In this document: positions 1 to 11,586 of the stretch, piece after piece | How positions within the stretch are numbered: position 1 is the first letter of the stretch | Layout of the letters: every line of letters begins with the position of its first letter | Assembly: GCA_030710605.1 (NCBI GenBank) | Contig: CP092865.1 | Span: 143,763,081-143,827,080, forward strand | Reading direction: 5' to 3' | DNA length: 64,000 bases | From: Cordylochernes scorpioides | Lineage: Eukaryota; Arthropoda; Arachnida; Pseudoscorpiones; Chernetidae | Made by a program: the position numbers and the translations under genes | Notes under the pieces: generated by a model | Told to the model about the DNA's origin: nothing | The model's database searches: none | What the model saw: the letters and a program-made list of their open reading frames with translations, nothing else

Positions 1-102
1 ATCATTGAAATAAATTTAAATAGTGTTTTTTTTTTTTTAAAGGGAGAGAGGATATCAAGATATATTAAAAACAAAGTAGGCATATCCTGACCAGGAGCAC
101 AT

Positions 103-531
103 GTGCTTTTCAAAAGGCAGAGCGCCATCTGGTTGAACAGAGAAATCAAGATATATTTATATAAAATGTCATGTATAATATGTCATCTGCTATTGTCATT
201 GAATGAAGAGTATGAAAATGTAATCACAGCAATAGAAACAATAAATACTGAAATCAAAATGGAATTTGTTAAGGCAAGATTGCTGGATGAAGAACTCAAA
301 AGGAAAAATAAACAAGGGGAACCTAGGAATGAAGAAATGACATTTGGATCATTCACATTTACATGTTATAATTGTGGCAAGAAAGGTCACAAGGCTACAG
401 AATGTAGAAATAAAAAGAAATTTTTCAAAAGAGAAAAGAATCAAACACAAAAGAGAGAAATGAAAGACAAAAAGAGAGTCAACCTAGACAACAAGCCTAT
501 CAGATGGATGGCAAACTATTTGTTGCAATGA
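103..531 (+). pseudogene. Copia1 Gag, C-terminal part
   Basis: The open frame contains a copia-type Gag tail. A segment beginning LLLSLNEEYENV matches the usual UBN2/retrotran_gag end, and a CCHC zinc knuckle CYNCGKKGHKATEC lies at 364-405, followed by a lysine-rich basic stretch. In the family this protein packages the RNA in virus-like particles. The first about 20 residues of the open frame do not look like Gag, so homology probably starts near 170. The N-terminal Gag half is missing and the frame closes before the protease. Confidence 0.8.
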
Positions 532-540
532 ATGATATAG

Positions 541-1822
541 TTTGCTATGAAATGAACATTTTATTTAGACTCAGGAGCAACACAGAACCTGATCAAAAGT
601 GAATTAGAAAAATATATGACAGATGTGAAGATTTTAGAACATAAGGCTGAAATTCATATGGCAAATGGTGAAAAGATGTCTCTCAGCTAATAAAAGTGGA
701 ACTTTAAATGTAAAAATCAATAATATCCCAATAGCAATCCATGGACTAATAGTTGATGGCATTAAACAGAACTTATTGTCAGTAGGAAAAATTACACAAC
801 AGGGCCACCAAGTGATATTTAAACAAGATGAAGTAATTATAAATACAAGAAACCATAATTTTAAGTGTAATAATTATAGAAACTTGTACTCACTTAAAAT
901 AGAAATAGACAGTAACCCTGAAAGTGTTACAGGGCATGCAGTCAAAACCGATGACACATTGTGGCACAGAAGATTGGGACATCTGAATAGATACAGTTTA
1001 AAGAAATTAGGGCTACCAAGTTCACAATAGAAATGTGAAACCTGTATCAAAGGAAAAAGCACAAGAAGATCATTTGAGAAAACCTGGAAGACAACAAAGG
1101 AAATTAGAGAGCTGATTCATTCAGACTTATCAGGACCAATTGATCCACCAACATATGATGGAGAAATATATTTTCAGGTACTAATAGATGACTACTCACA
1201 CTTTGTAGTAGTGAGACTTCTCAAATCAAAAAGTGAAGCCGAACAAAACATAATTGATTTTATCAAGTTGATAAAAACTCAACATAACAAGAAAACAAGA
1301 AAAATTAGAGTAGATAATGGTAAGGAATTTTCATCTGGAAACTTCAAGCAGTTTTGCAGAACAAAAGGAATTCAAATAGAATATACCTCACCTTACACAC
1401 CACAGCAAAATGGCACATCTGAAAGAATGAACCGAACATTGATTGATAAAGTGAGAACAAAGTTGGCAGAAACAAATCTACCAAAATATCTCTGGGGAGA
1501 AGCCATTTACTGCTCAGCATACAAATTAAACAGAAATCCAACAAGTGCGAAATATATATAAACAAAATGACCTATCCAAACTTAAGGTTTTTGGCTCAAG
1601 AGCTTGGAGACTAATTCTACCCAAACCAAGAAAACTAGATGCTAGAGCAAAATCAACAATCATGGTTGGATACAGTGGAAGCGGATATCGCATCTGGGAT
1701 CGTAAACTGATAAAGTAATGATTTCAACAGATGTAACATTTGATGAAACATTAACTAAATTTGATAAAGACATCATCTCAGACCAAACAGAACCTAAAAG
1801 AATAATAACTGAATCTCAAGAT
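541..1822 (+). pseudogene. Copia1 protease and integrase, broken
   Basis: The protease active site LDSGATQNLI starts near 565 in a frame that stops at 688-690. The reading then moves to the next frame, where the pre-integrase motif HRRLGHLNRYSL lies near 960. An in-frame TAG at 1028-1030 interrupts it, but the same frame continues with CETCIKGKSTRRSF and the integrase core: D in LIDDYSHF, D in RVDNGKEF, E in the block SPYTPQQNGTSERMNR. A TAA near 1560 and another frame change precede the block VFGSRAWRLILPKPRK. The coding sequence ends where the LARD LTR begins. RT is absent on this side. Confidence 0.85.
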
Positions 1823-3048
1823 TGTTGGGCCAGATTTTCCACAAAATAAGACCCAACAATGATGTAAACGTTTACATCATATATATATATACACAGTGTC
1901 TTGCCGGAATGTTTGTTGTCCAGATGGAAGTCCCACAACAATGGCCGACGGTGTTCTAAGGGTCAAGGCAGGGGAGGACGCAGCCCTGGACGTGTATCCC
2001 AAGATCTGCTGTAGAAAGATGACATCGGCCCTGTTTAAGTAGCCAGTAGCCCGATGCAGACGGAACCAGAGGAAGACCAGGAACCGGGAAGGCATTCAGC
2101 TGGAGATGACATCGGCCCTGTCTAAGTAGCCCTGTCTGTAGCCAGAAGCCCGATGCAGACAGAACCAGAGGAAGATATACAAAACCCTGTAATTATGTAC
2201 ATATGTCACCTTTTTTCTCAGAGGGGCAAACATGATAGCTTTTATTTTGATTTCATTACTAATCTAAATTATCTCTCGATAAGAAAGTTAATTTAAATTT
2301 TCTTTAATATTTATTTTATTCTAAAATGAATAAAATCAACCACAAACATAGCTAGAGAAAATAGATGTGTCTAGCTATTTAAATTTCTTGAAGAAGAAAT
2401 TATTATAAATTTCTCAATGGAGAAGCATGTATATTTATTATCTCAAAATTTCTCTTTTAAAAAAAATAATATTATTATTTTTTATTCCAAAATTTTCTCT
2501 TTTTAAAAATAATAATAATATATTTTTTTAAATATTCTGAGAATATTTATGTATAAGTTTTATTACTCTGTAGGAAATTTTTTACATTGAGGGCGCTGTT
2601 TGAAAAACAACGCCAGTCTTGATCGAGTTTTCAACAAGGGGGGAGGACGCCCCAGGCCATGAGGGTTACCGAGGAAAGCTTTAAGAGGGTATGTAGTGAA
2701 GATGCTTGGTAAGTCTTTCCACATCTTAAGTTTCTTAAAGATTTAGACCTAAAGAGGTCCGTATAGAAAGCATGGTAAAAACCATGGCAGATATCAAATT
2801 TTTGATAGAATCGACTATTTAAGATATATGGTGAATAGAGGTTTCAACCTTATGTTTTTTTCAAAATATTAATTATTTTTGATTGATCATTTTTATCTAG
2901 ATGCGGTAACTTGGTAGAATTACCATATAATAGGTCCCCAGTCAAGTTTCCTTATAGGAATTTAAAATTTGCAAAGGGAGATAATGGTAGAAGAGATATA
3001 GCCACGTTTGAAGTGTAAAAGGGAGATCAAGGGGAAAGTGGTGAGTTT

Positions 3049-3110
3049 CTTTATTGAGCTGTACACAAGCTTTCGGACGTCACCCGTCCTTCATCAGGTG
3101 TTGACATGAA
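3049..3110 (-). ncRNA. Hammerhead-ribozyme-like motif, left PLE arm
   Basis: This is the inverted copy of the right-arm motif. On the + strand TTTC (3071-3074) and TCATCAG (3091-3097) are the complements of GAAA and CTGATGA, and the stem-II hairpin between them is unchanged. A transcript through both arms would instead fold into one long hairpin. Confidence 0.6.
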
Positions 3111-3387
3111 TAAGAAGGAGATGCTATATTTATAAGCGACAGTTTAAAAGTATTAAAATATTAAAAACAATCTGATGCACGCCCGCGAGAGCACATGCTA
3201 ATAACAAAATATTTTCAATTTTACTCTGTATAAATATTATTTTGAGTTTGTATAAAGAATATCAGCCCGTTGAAAATCTGTATATCTAAGACGAAGTGAG
3301 AAAGGCGAAGACAAAAGCAAGAAAAAACAACAATAAAAATAAAAAATAAAAATAAAAAAATCAGCGGAATAAAGATAAAGTTAAAAG

Positions 3388-3759
3388 TTACGAAGAAGGT
3401 GTATCTGAGGTAGAATAAAAAACAGAATATTGGGGCGGGAGGTCAATCTTTCTGTTGAGGCTGGGGGTAGTATTAGAAACAAGGGCCTCAAGAACTAAGC
3501 GTTGGTATTTGTTTGCTATATCGCTATAAATGGGGGTTGTGTTGTCGAGATTGAAGGAATGTCCGGACTCGGCGATATGTTGGTATATGAGCGATTTTTT
3601 GTCTTTCGAGCGGATGTTACGGGCGTGTTCACTGGCTCTGATGGCGATTGTTCGGCCTGTTTCTCCAATGTAGTGTAAATCGCAATCGTTACAAGGAATT
3701 TTGTAAACGGCGTTGTAACGATTGCGATTTACACTACATTGGAGAAACAGGCCGAACAA
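3388..3759 (-). pseudogene. PLE GIY-YIG endonuclease, left arm
   Basis: The reading frame ends with the PLE C-terminal endonuclease. It has VYKIPCNDC followed by YIGETGRTIAIRASEHARNI, the conserved block SLIYQHIAESGHSF, and the C-terminal region RLVLEALVS...PSLNRKIDLPP. The paired cysteines of IPCNDC and the H..E..GH motif are typical of PLE GIY-YIG domains, which nick target DNA for reverse transcription. The RT domain expected upstream is missing: the frame crosses the palindrome centre within its first 20 or so codons, so the N-terminus is derived from the opposite arm. Confidence 0.85.
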
Positions 3760-4019
3760 TCGCCATCAGAGCCAGTGAACACGCCCGTAACATCCGCTCG
3801 AAAGACAAAAAATCGCTCATATACCAACATATCGCCGAGTCCGGACATTCCTTCAATCTCGACAACACAACCCCCATTTATAGCGATATAGCAAACAAAT
3901 ACCAACGCTTAGTTCTTGAGGCCCTTGTTTCTAATACTACCCCCAGCCTCAACAGAAAGATTGACCTCCCGCCCCAATATTCTGTTTTTTATTCTACCTC
4001 AGATACACCTTCTTCATAA
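3712..4019 (+). pseudogene. PLE GIY-YIG endonuclease, right arm
   Basis: This is a near-identical inverted copy of the left-arm endonuclease, from CNDCDLHYIGETGR to the stop. It starts just inside the domain, so the first GIY part (VYKIPC) is lost, and the upstream residues of the open frame come from the opposite arm. The close match between the arms suggests that both were laid down in one insertion. Confidence 0.8.
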
Positions 4020-4303
4020 CTTTTAACTTTATCTTTATTCCGCTGATTTTTTATTTTTTATTTTTATTGTTGTTTTTTCTTGCTTTTGTCTTCGCCTCTC
4101 GTTGTCCGCCTTTCTCACTTTGTCTTAGGTATACAGATTTTCAACGGGCTGATATTCTTTATACAAACTCAAAATAATATTTATACAGAGTAAAATTGAA
4201 AATATTTTGTTATTAGCATGTGCTCTCGCGGGCGTGCATCAGATTGTTTTTAATATTTTAATACTTTTAAACTGTCGCTTATAAATATAGCATCTCCTTC
4301 TTA

Positions 4304-4365
4304 TTCATGTCAACACCTGATGAAGGACGGGTGACGTCCGAAAGCTTGTGTACAGCTCAATAAAG
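4304..4365 (+). ncRNA. Hammerhead-ribozyme-like motif, right PLE arm
   Basis: The core is CTGATGA (4317-4323), then a stem-II hairpin with GGAC pairing GTCC, then GAAA (4340-4343). A self-complementary AGCT...AGCT can form stem III and leave a CUC cleavage triplet. TTATT upstream and AATAA downstream could form a distal part of stem I, but bases next to the core do not pair well. Hammerheads are known in PLE terminal repeats. Whether this one cleaves is not shown. Confidence 0.6.
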
Positions 4366-4768
4366 AAACTCACCACTTTCCCCTTGATCTCCCTTTTAAA
4401 GGGAGATAATCTTTAAGCCTACTCATGTTATCCACAAAAAAAATATGTTTTTTTTTTTTTTTGTTTAAATTTCATGATGGTGAATAGATCTAATGGTTCA
4501 ATATTCTTTATGCCTACTCATACTATCCACAAATAAGAATGTTTTTGTGTAAATTTCATAATGGTAAATAAATTTTATGTTCCAATATTTAACAAGGCGT
4601 GTTGGTATTATTCCTTCTATAATCAGCCATAAATCACATGTAAGCTCTTGGCGTGTGTTACATTTTCTGTGTATATCTACTTGAATAATTTTTTTTTTTG
4701 CCCACTGAGCTAGTCAGGATTACAATAGGGATGTTCTTAAATGGAAGGCTAAGAACGGATCTAACATT

Positions 4769-4786
4769 TGGCGCCCAACGTGGGGC
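4769..4786 (+). promoter_or_regulatory. Primer-binding site of the LARD-like element
   Basis: TGGCGCCCAACGTGGGGC begins two bases after the LTR end. This is the known complement of the 3' end of a tRNA-Lys (the Lys1,2 type), so minus-strand DNA synthesis would be primed by tRNA-Lys. It sets the element's orientation as +. Confidence 0.85.
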
Positions 4787-7700
4787 AGAGTCTCCCGAAA
4801 ACTGCAAAGTAATTTGCAGGAAGTAGGCCCACAAAACCCTGAGATCAAGAAAAATTAGTACCATCACATATCTTATTTATTACGTTAGGCTTAAGATAAA
4901 AACGAGTGCCATATCTATGCACCTCATTATGTATTTTGCTGAGAAATCGTTGGTACAAAGTAAAAAAATTACTATCACCACATATTTAATTTGAAATTCA
5001 CGCCACACAGGAAAAGCATGTCAACCTTTCCTTTTATTCAATTTTCTGTATAATTTCAAAGAGATGTTTAATAACCAATACGCCCATTTTAGTATATTTT
5101 CATGTTTTAATACAAGCTTTATTTTAATATCTAAAAAAATGCGTAGTAATGGTGTACAGTCGTTTTTGAACCAATTTTTTTTTCTTATTTGTTCACTTTT
5201 AAAATACATAGTAATGGTGAACAATCATTTTTGAGTCAAAATTTTTATTTTTTGTTCAGGATACCGTTACATATTTTGCGCGCGTGCTATTTTTATTCCT
5301 TTTATTCAATTTTCTGTATAATTTCAAAGAGATGTTTAATAACCAATACGCCCATTTTAGTATATTTTCATGTTTTAATACAAGCTTTATTTTAATATCT
5401 AAAATGCGTAGTAATGGTGTACAGTCGTTTTTGAACCAATTTTTTTTTTCTTATTTGTTCACTTTTAAAATACATAGTAATGGTGAACAATCATTTTTGA
5501 GTCAAAATTTTTATTTTTTTGTTCAGGATACCGTTACATATTTTGCGCGCGTGCTAATTTTATGCCTTTTATTCAATTTTCTGTATAATTTCAAAGAGAT
5601 GTTTAATAACCAATACGCCCATTTTAGTATATTTTCATGTTTTAATACAAGCTTTATTTTAATATCTAAAAAAATGCGTAGTAATGGTGTACAGTCGTTT
5701 TTGAACCATTTTTTTTTCTTATTTGTTCACTTTTAAAATACATAGTAATGGTGAACAATCATTTTTGAGTCAAAATTTTTATTTTTTGTTCAGGATACCG
5801 TTACATATTTTGCGCGCGTGCTATTTTTATGCCTTTTATTCAATTTTCTATATAATTTTCAAAGAGATGTTTAATGTCCGATATGTCCATTTTAGTATAT
5901 TTTCATGTTTTAATACAAGCTTTATTTTAATATCTAAAAATATGTTATACTCGGCGGGTAATCGCCGCGAGTCAAACATCTCTCAAAAAGATTATTGATT
6001 TTCTTTTTAATACAAGACTTTAAAAGTTTTACAACTGTTTTAAAACTGAAAACGAAATCTTTAATTTTATTATTTCTCTATATATTCAGAAACGCCGTTA
6101 CCCACTCGCGTGTGGCATGTTCTTTTATTCAAAAGATGTCTGATGTATAATTTCGTTTATTTAGTGTATTCCATGGCTCTTAAGAGAATTTTGTTTAATA
6201 TGCAATTTTACTGTGTATTTAGTGAATGCTTATGAGTGAAAAACTCATGTTTTAGCCTAGTTTTTCTGAATAATATGTTTTACATGGTTCTTAAAAGTTT
6301 TGGGACGCGAACTTAGGCCTAAAAATCAACGCCTTCTCAGAAACCTGGGAATTTCCCACGAGTTCCAAATTTGGAATCCTTTTTTCCCCTCCCCTCCTTG
6401 CACGTGTACATGGGGGGTGGAGAAGGGAGGTATTTTGGGGTGGAAATGTGTCAAACACATGTGGGTATTCCAAGGTGGGAGGTAGAAAACAACTAAGAGG
6501 CGGTTCACGGCCAGCATCTGAGTTGAAAAGGTCAGTTTTTGCTATCCTCCCCGCTCTTGCGGGAAGGCTTCACGTCTTAAATATTCCATCTTCTTTTTTT
6601 TTAGTTTTTCACATTACCTTCTTATTTGTAAAAAAAAAATCAATGCGACTTATTTTATACTAAGATTTAATAATTTTATTTTTCAATCATTTCCATCCAA
6701 CAGAATTTCCGCTCGATAAGTCTGAAGATATTTCTTTTGAGTGTGTTAAATTGTGCCCTTTGTTCTCTCTTATCTTTACGATATTTAGCGTTATCAATAT
6801 AATAATTTAAGGCATTTATCTTCTTATCTAATGTGCATAAGCCATGTGATTTATTTAATTTATAAATGTTTTCAATTATATTTTCTGTATTTTTACTAAG
6901 TGGTTTCATCCAACAGACTTAACAGCACACTGGTATTTTTTTCTTCGGTAATGCGATTGTTTATTTTATTTTTTATGTCCATATATGAACGTAATGTCCA
7001 GACTTAAGTGTCCGCTTCGATTCTCAATCGTAAACGAGTTTAGTCATGCTTTCCCATAAATCTCTCCCTTAGCTTATATTTTATGTAATGATCATTTTTA
7101 TATGTAACAGTAGTACAAATCCTGGTAGTGTACACGAGATAAAACAGTATTTTGATTTTTTTATTTTTGCTAACTTTATATGAATGTGCATCTTTTTTTT
7201 TTTATTTAACCCCATATTTTAGACAAGCGTATATTTGCTTGCTTCTTTAAGTCATTGAATTTCGCCATCCTCCTTATCCCAATATGGTATAATTTACTAT
7301 AGTTGCTTACATGTCGATGTACAATCACGACAAAATTCCAAGATGGCGGTCGATGGACGCGTACAACACCCGACTTTCAGCTCGCGTTACATCCAACTTT
7401 ATGGTTAGTAATTATATTTATTTAGCCTTATTTCCTACAAATCTAATCATAAAAGTGATAAAGCAGTATAAATTTATTTTTATATTTTACCAGCGTTTTA
7501 AAGTTTATGCATTAATTTTTAACTTAGCCCCCTTCACAATTAGACTAGCATATTTCGATTTTTTATTGTATGGATATGATATGCATAGGGACGGCGCCAT
7601 ATTTAGTATATTCTTTTAGTTTTTAAACGCTAGAAAGTTTCATGAATAACATTTTTGTATGAAGTCATCGAATATTATACAAATGATCCACATGTCATCT

Positions 7701-8419
7701 TTAAGATAATTCTTTTATTTTTTTTAGTAACACAAATCGTGATTCTTTCTATCTAGTTATCGCAAATATTTACTTACCGCGCTTTAGATTATTATGAAAA
7801 ACGACATGTTTATCTCTAAGATTTCTTGTTGATTCGAAGGGCGTATACCACCCAGGACAAAGGGTTTAATTTCATCGCCTCCCTCTTAAAATATTTAGAT
7901 TATAAAGAAACTGGTCGACTGAATTAATAATATTTACTGGGTCTTTATCCCTTTGTGGTACTTGTAAACAAATTCCGTCTAATATTAATTATATATCTAG
8001 TTTATGACAACATTTATTGCAAACACTTGAGTACCAGTACCACGATAACCCGAGTTGTTTTCCTAGTTAATATAATCCTTCGAGTGTAATTCCGACACCT
8101 TTCCACACTTTTTTTTGGTACAACCTACGATATAGGCATTTGCGTGGTGGTACAGTCACGATAAAATTCAACATGTCATAATTAAGATTTACCTTTTTCC
8201 TTTTTATGAAATTTCCAACTATTCTGTCCACTTCCCTGAAGCACCTTTCCTAGAATGAGGACGAATAAAGACATCATTGTCTGCATCTAATTATATTAAA
8301 TAATCACCAGCAGAGGGTCTGCTCAGATACGAATTTAAGCCCGTGTATATTTAGCATTTTCTTTCTTTACTAACGGGAGAAGGATTGCTTTGTCAGGGCA
8401 AATGTAAGAGAATGTATAT
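4787..8419. other. Non-coding interior of the LARD-like element, left part
   Basis: After a short leader the stretch is AT-rich and has no domain I recognise. It holds a 267-bp tandem repeat (listed separately) and a G/C-skewed patch near 6360-6480 with runs of G and C. A 77-codon frame at 6676-6909 on the minus strand and a 102-codon frame at 7311-7619 on the plus strand match nothing I know and may be chance. Gypsy2 interrupts the stretch at 8420. Confidence 0.6.
5030..5942 (+). repeat. Tandem repeat, 267-268-bp unit, about 3.4 copies
   Basis: CCTTTTATTCAATTTTCT recurs at 5030, 5298, 5565 and 5832. Units are nearly identical except for the length of T runs and the last partial unit. Each carries GCGTAGTAATGGTG and TTGCGCGCGTGCTA. 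The unit length is a multiple of three in places, which creates long chance reading frames that are not genes. Confidence 0.9.
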
Positions 8420-8753
8420 TGTTGCACCAAGTTGCGGCTTGGCAGACTCTTCAGCCTTGATTCTCTCCTGTGCTGGGTCTTGCATCTTACCAGAGCGTGT
8501 TTCAACCATCCTACAACTTTATAAAAGGGAATAACGAGATAAGTCTTCTTTAAGTAGCCTCCAGAATAATTTATTTATTTTCTCACATCAAAGAGAGCAG
8601 TGAAGTCACACGTGTACCTAAATACAAATGATGATAATCTAAATAATCTGTTTTAAATAAATATCATAGAATATAAAATAAATAAATATATAATTTAAAT
8701 TTCAAATATATTAAAAATAATATAAGAAATACGCCATTAATCATGATGTAACA
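8420..8753 (-). repeat. Gypsy2 3' LTR
   Basis: This is a direct repeat of 13260-13594. The pol reading frame ends inside it: the stop at 8737-8739 lies 17 bases into the LTR, so the last few codons of integrase are LTR-encoded. Confidence 0.92.
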
Positions 8754-10096
8754 CTTCCCCCTCTCCAGAGGTCGTCACGTCCTCGTGAGTTACCTCATCA
8801 ATTCTCTCAAAATAGGGTTTGAGTCTTGAGACATGGACAATCAATGGGTCTTGGCCAGGATTATCTTTCGGCTCAATTAAGTAATTAACGTTAGACAGCT
8901 TCTTTAATATTCGATATGGGCCAAAATATTTTCTCAATAGTTTTTCACATTTTCCGATTTTCCTGACTGGTGTCCAAACTGCCACTAAATGTCCTGGTTC
9001 ATAGATTCTCTCGTTGTGTTTTTTGTCATAGTTTCTCTTCATTCTTTCCTGAGTCTTCTCTGTGTTGTTAATGACTACCTGTCTCGTCCTTGCTATTTTA
9101 TCTAAGTAATTTTCTATATATTCGTCATAATCGTTCATGTTGCTGTCAATTGGGATATTATCGTCGTCTAAGAGGGACATGGGTTCCCTCCCAAATAACA
9201 GGAAAAATGGAGAGTAGCCTGTGGTTTCTTGAATCGTGGTATTGTACGCGTGGGTGACGAAAGGGAGGATTTCGTCCCAGTTCTTCTGGTCTGTATTTAC
9301 ATACATGCTTATCATGTTGATTAGAGTTCTATTTAGCCGTTCCGTTAGTCCGTTAGTCTGGGGATGGTAGCTCGTCGTGAAGCAGTGTTTAACTTTGCAC
9401 ATTTTCATAACCTCCTTCATCAAATTGCTAGTGAACTGTGAACCTCTGTCACTAATAAGAAACCTTGGGGCCCCGTGACGTAAAAAAATTTGTTCAATTA
9501 AAAATGTAGAGACTTCTTTCACAGTTGCTTCTGAGACTGCCTTTGTTTCAGCGTACCTGGTATAATAATCAGTCAACACAATTATCCACTTCCTTCTTCT
9601 TTTCGTTGATGGCAAGGGACCAACAAAGTCAATCCCGATTCTTTCAAAAGGGTAGTTAGCTGGGGGAATGGGTTGCAAAAGTCCAGAGGGCGACTGATTT
9701 GAACCTTTCCAACTTTGGCAGAGATGGCACGTCTTTACAAATTCTGAAACATCTTTCAGCATGGAAGGCCAATGATATTTATTCTTCAAACGGTATGTGG
9801 TTCTGGCGACGCCTAGATGGCCATTCAGCATATGGTTGTGGAATTCACTCATGATTTCTTTCCTTCTCTTCTTCGGCACTACCAGCAACCATGCTCTGCC
9901 TTCAGGGTTTGGGTTCTTCTTATATAGACATCCATTTTCCTCTTTAAAATTCTGTGTGATTGCTCGTTTGCTTCCTTTAAGGCTTTTCTTAACATTTTCT
10001 ATGAATTCATCCTCTTCATTTATTATCTGATTCAAAAATAGTCGTTCATAATCTTCGACCCAATCCGTTTCAGGTAGGGGTCCTCTAGATAAGCCA
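8737..10096 (-). pseudogene. Gypsy2 integrase
   Basis: Domains in order are: the zinc-binding HHCC region, with H's in EFHNHMLNGHLGVARTTYR and CHLCQSWKG; the catalytic core, with D in IGIDFVGPLPST, D in LISDRGSQFTS and E in QTNGLTERLNRTL; and a C-terminal region with VWTPVRKIGKCEKLL and FGPYRILKK typical of gypsy. It inserts the cDNA into the genome. The frame is open from just after the T7 run at 10111-10117 to the stop in the LTR, so integrase itself is undamaged but is cut off from RT by a single extra base. With no such base the two frames would be continuous. Confidence 0.9.
8754..8766 (-). promoter_or_regulatory. Gypsy2 polypurine tract
   Basis: On the minus strand GGAGAGGGGGAAG abuts the 3' LTR start. 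This is the position and composition expected for the plus-strand DNA primer. It is also inside the integrase reading frame. Confidence 0.8.
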
Positions 10097-11557
10097 TCAG
10101 CATCTATATGTTTTTTTACCCGATTTGTGTATTATGTCAAAATCGTATTCCTGAATTTTCAGTGCCCACCTTGCAAGTCTACCTGTTGGATCTTTAAGAT
10201 TTTTCAGCCAGCACAATGCGTGATGGTCTGTAATTATCTTGAAGTGTCTTCCATATAGGTAGGGTCGTAGTTTTGATATCGCCCACACCACAGCCAAACA
10301 TTCCTTTTCGGTGGTTGAGTAATTTTGCTCAGCTTTACTTAGAGTTCGACTCAAATATGATATCACCTTCTCTTCCCCACAGATAATTTGGACCAGTGTT
10401 GCACCTAAGCCTATGTTAGAGGCGTCTGTGTGAATGTAGGTGGCTGCATTTGGATCAAAGTGACCTAAAATTGGCGGATTTATCAGAGCTTTTTTAAGGT
10501 TTTGAAATGCTTCCTCTTGTTTTTCTGTCCAGGTAAATTGCGCATTTTTCCTGGTGAGTCCTGTCAATGGGTCAGCAATTAATGAGAAATCTTTAATGAA
10601 TTTTCTATAATAGGAACACATTCCTAGGAACGATTGTACTTCTTTGACCTTCTTGGGCTGAGGAAAATCCCTAACGGCTTTGATATTATATTCGGCCGGT
10701 TTTATACCCTGTTGGTTGGTTATATGACCAAGGATCTCAAGTTCTTCAAAAGCAAATCTGCATTTCTTGTCGTTCAGTTTCAAATTAGATTCACTAAAAC
10801 ATTTTAAGACAGCTTCAAGTCTTTTAAGGTGGGTTGGAAAGTCTGAGCTGTATATAATAACGTCGTCCAGATAACAAAGGCAAATCTGCCATCTTAGATT
10901 TCCAAGCACATTGTCCATATTCCTCTCAAAAGTAGCAGGGGCGTTGCATAGTCCAAAGGGCATGACGTTGAATTCGTATAAACCGTGGGTCGTAGTGAAA
11001 GCTGTCTTCTCCTTGTCTTTCTCTTCAATTTCGACTTGCCAATATCCCGATCTAAGGTCTATTGCTGAGAAGTACTTCGATCCTTGGAGAGTATCCATTA
11101 CGTCATCAATTCTTGGGATTGGATAAACATCCTTTACTGTTACCTCATTCAATTTTCTATAGTCTACACAAAATCTGAACTTACCATCTCTCTTCTTGAC
11201 CAGTATTACAGGGAAAGACCAGGGACTTGAAGATGGTCTAATTATGCCTTCTTTGAGCATTTCATCAATTTGATCTTTTATAATGTCCCGTTCTTTGGGG
11301 CTCACCCTATATGGCTTGTGCTTTATCGGTTTTGCATCTTCTGTATCGATCCGGTGTTTTGCCAAATTGGTCCTGCCTAACCTCGGCGAAAACAAATCAG
11401 CATACTTAATCAAAATTTGTTTCAAATCCTCTTGTTCTTTAGGTGATTGATTTTTGTTTATCTGAAATTGGATTTCGTCATTATTAATTTGCTCTAACTT
11501 CTCTATGAACTTTACCTCTGCAGGAAGGCTTCCATGAGCCAATGTTTGGTCTTTCAT
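10097..11557 (-). pseudogene. Gypsy2 reverse transcriptase and RNase H
   Basis: The RT contains FCVDYRKLNEVT, IDLRSGYWQVEI, NVMPFGLCNAPATFERNM and the catalytic YLDD near residue 230, followed by LGHI and SFLGMCSYYRKFI (thumb). RNase H has D in IHTDASNIGLGATLVQ, E in TEKECLAVVWA and D in IITDHHALCWL. All catalytic residues are present. The frame ends because a run of seven T's (10111-10117 on the + strand) adds one base just after HKSGKK. The open frame also extends upstream of its first Met with readable sequence, so this ATG is not the true start: the domain belongs to a longer polyprotein. Confidence 0.93.
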
Positions 11558-11586
11558 GATTTTTAAAGGTCGAGGATAAGGGTTCG

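Larger units (their letters stand above)
1..1822 (+). mobile_element. Copia1, left part of a decayed Ty1/copia retrotransposon
   Basis: Reading along the + strand, recognisable copia pieces follow in family order: Gag with a CCHC knuckle, aspartic protease, GAG-pre-integrase zinc region and integrase. The 5' LTR must lie left of the window; none is seen in the first 100 bases. At 1822 the element is cut by a 24.9-kb LTR element and resumes at 26732, with the 4-bp duplication AGAT on both sides of the cut. Several stops and frame changes mean it cannot encode a working polyprotein. Confidence 0.85.
2986..4397. mobile_element. Penelope-like element, head-to-head palindromic copy
   Basis: The left arm reads on the minus strand and the right arm on the plus strand, around a spacer near 3692-3711. 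Both arms encode the same GIY-YIG C-terminus, then the same 3' untranslated region and a hammerhead-like motif. The insertion is flanked by a 13-bp duplication AAAGGGAGATAAT (2973-2985 and 4398-4410), and the other copy of the LTR lacks it. Inverted, 5'-truncated copies are characteristic of Penelope-like elements. No reverse transcriptase domain is left. Confidence 0.85.
1823..4766 (+). repeat. 5' LTR of the LARD-like element, with PLE inserted
   Basis: This matches the right LTR base by base over long stretches from TGTTGGGCC to CTAACA. The extra length is a palindromic PLE with its 13-bp target duplication. Without these the LTR is about 1.52 kb, against 1.57 kb on the right. Small differences include short tandem duplications in the GATGACATCGGCC region near 2010-2170. 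The LTR contains the palindrome GATGTAAACGTTTACATC near its start. Confidence 0.85.

Noticed and set aside
5189-5998. Overlapping open frames of 68-150 codons rich in Phe, Leu and Tyr
   Set aside because: They repeat with the 267-bp tandem unit and are an effect of its length and T-rich composition.
6300-6500. GC-rich block with palindromic pieces such as GGAATTTCC and CCAAATTTGG
   Set aside because: The pieces are short and do not form one extended structure; no partner copy is in the window.
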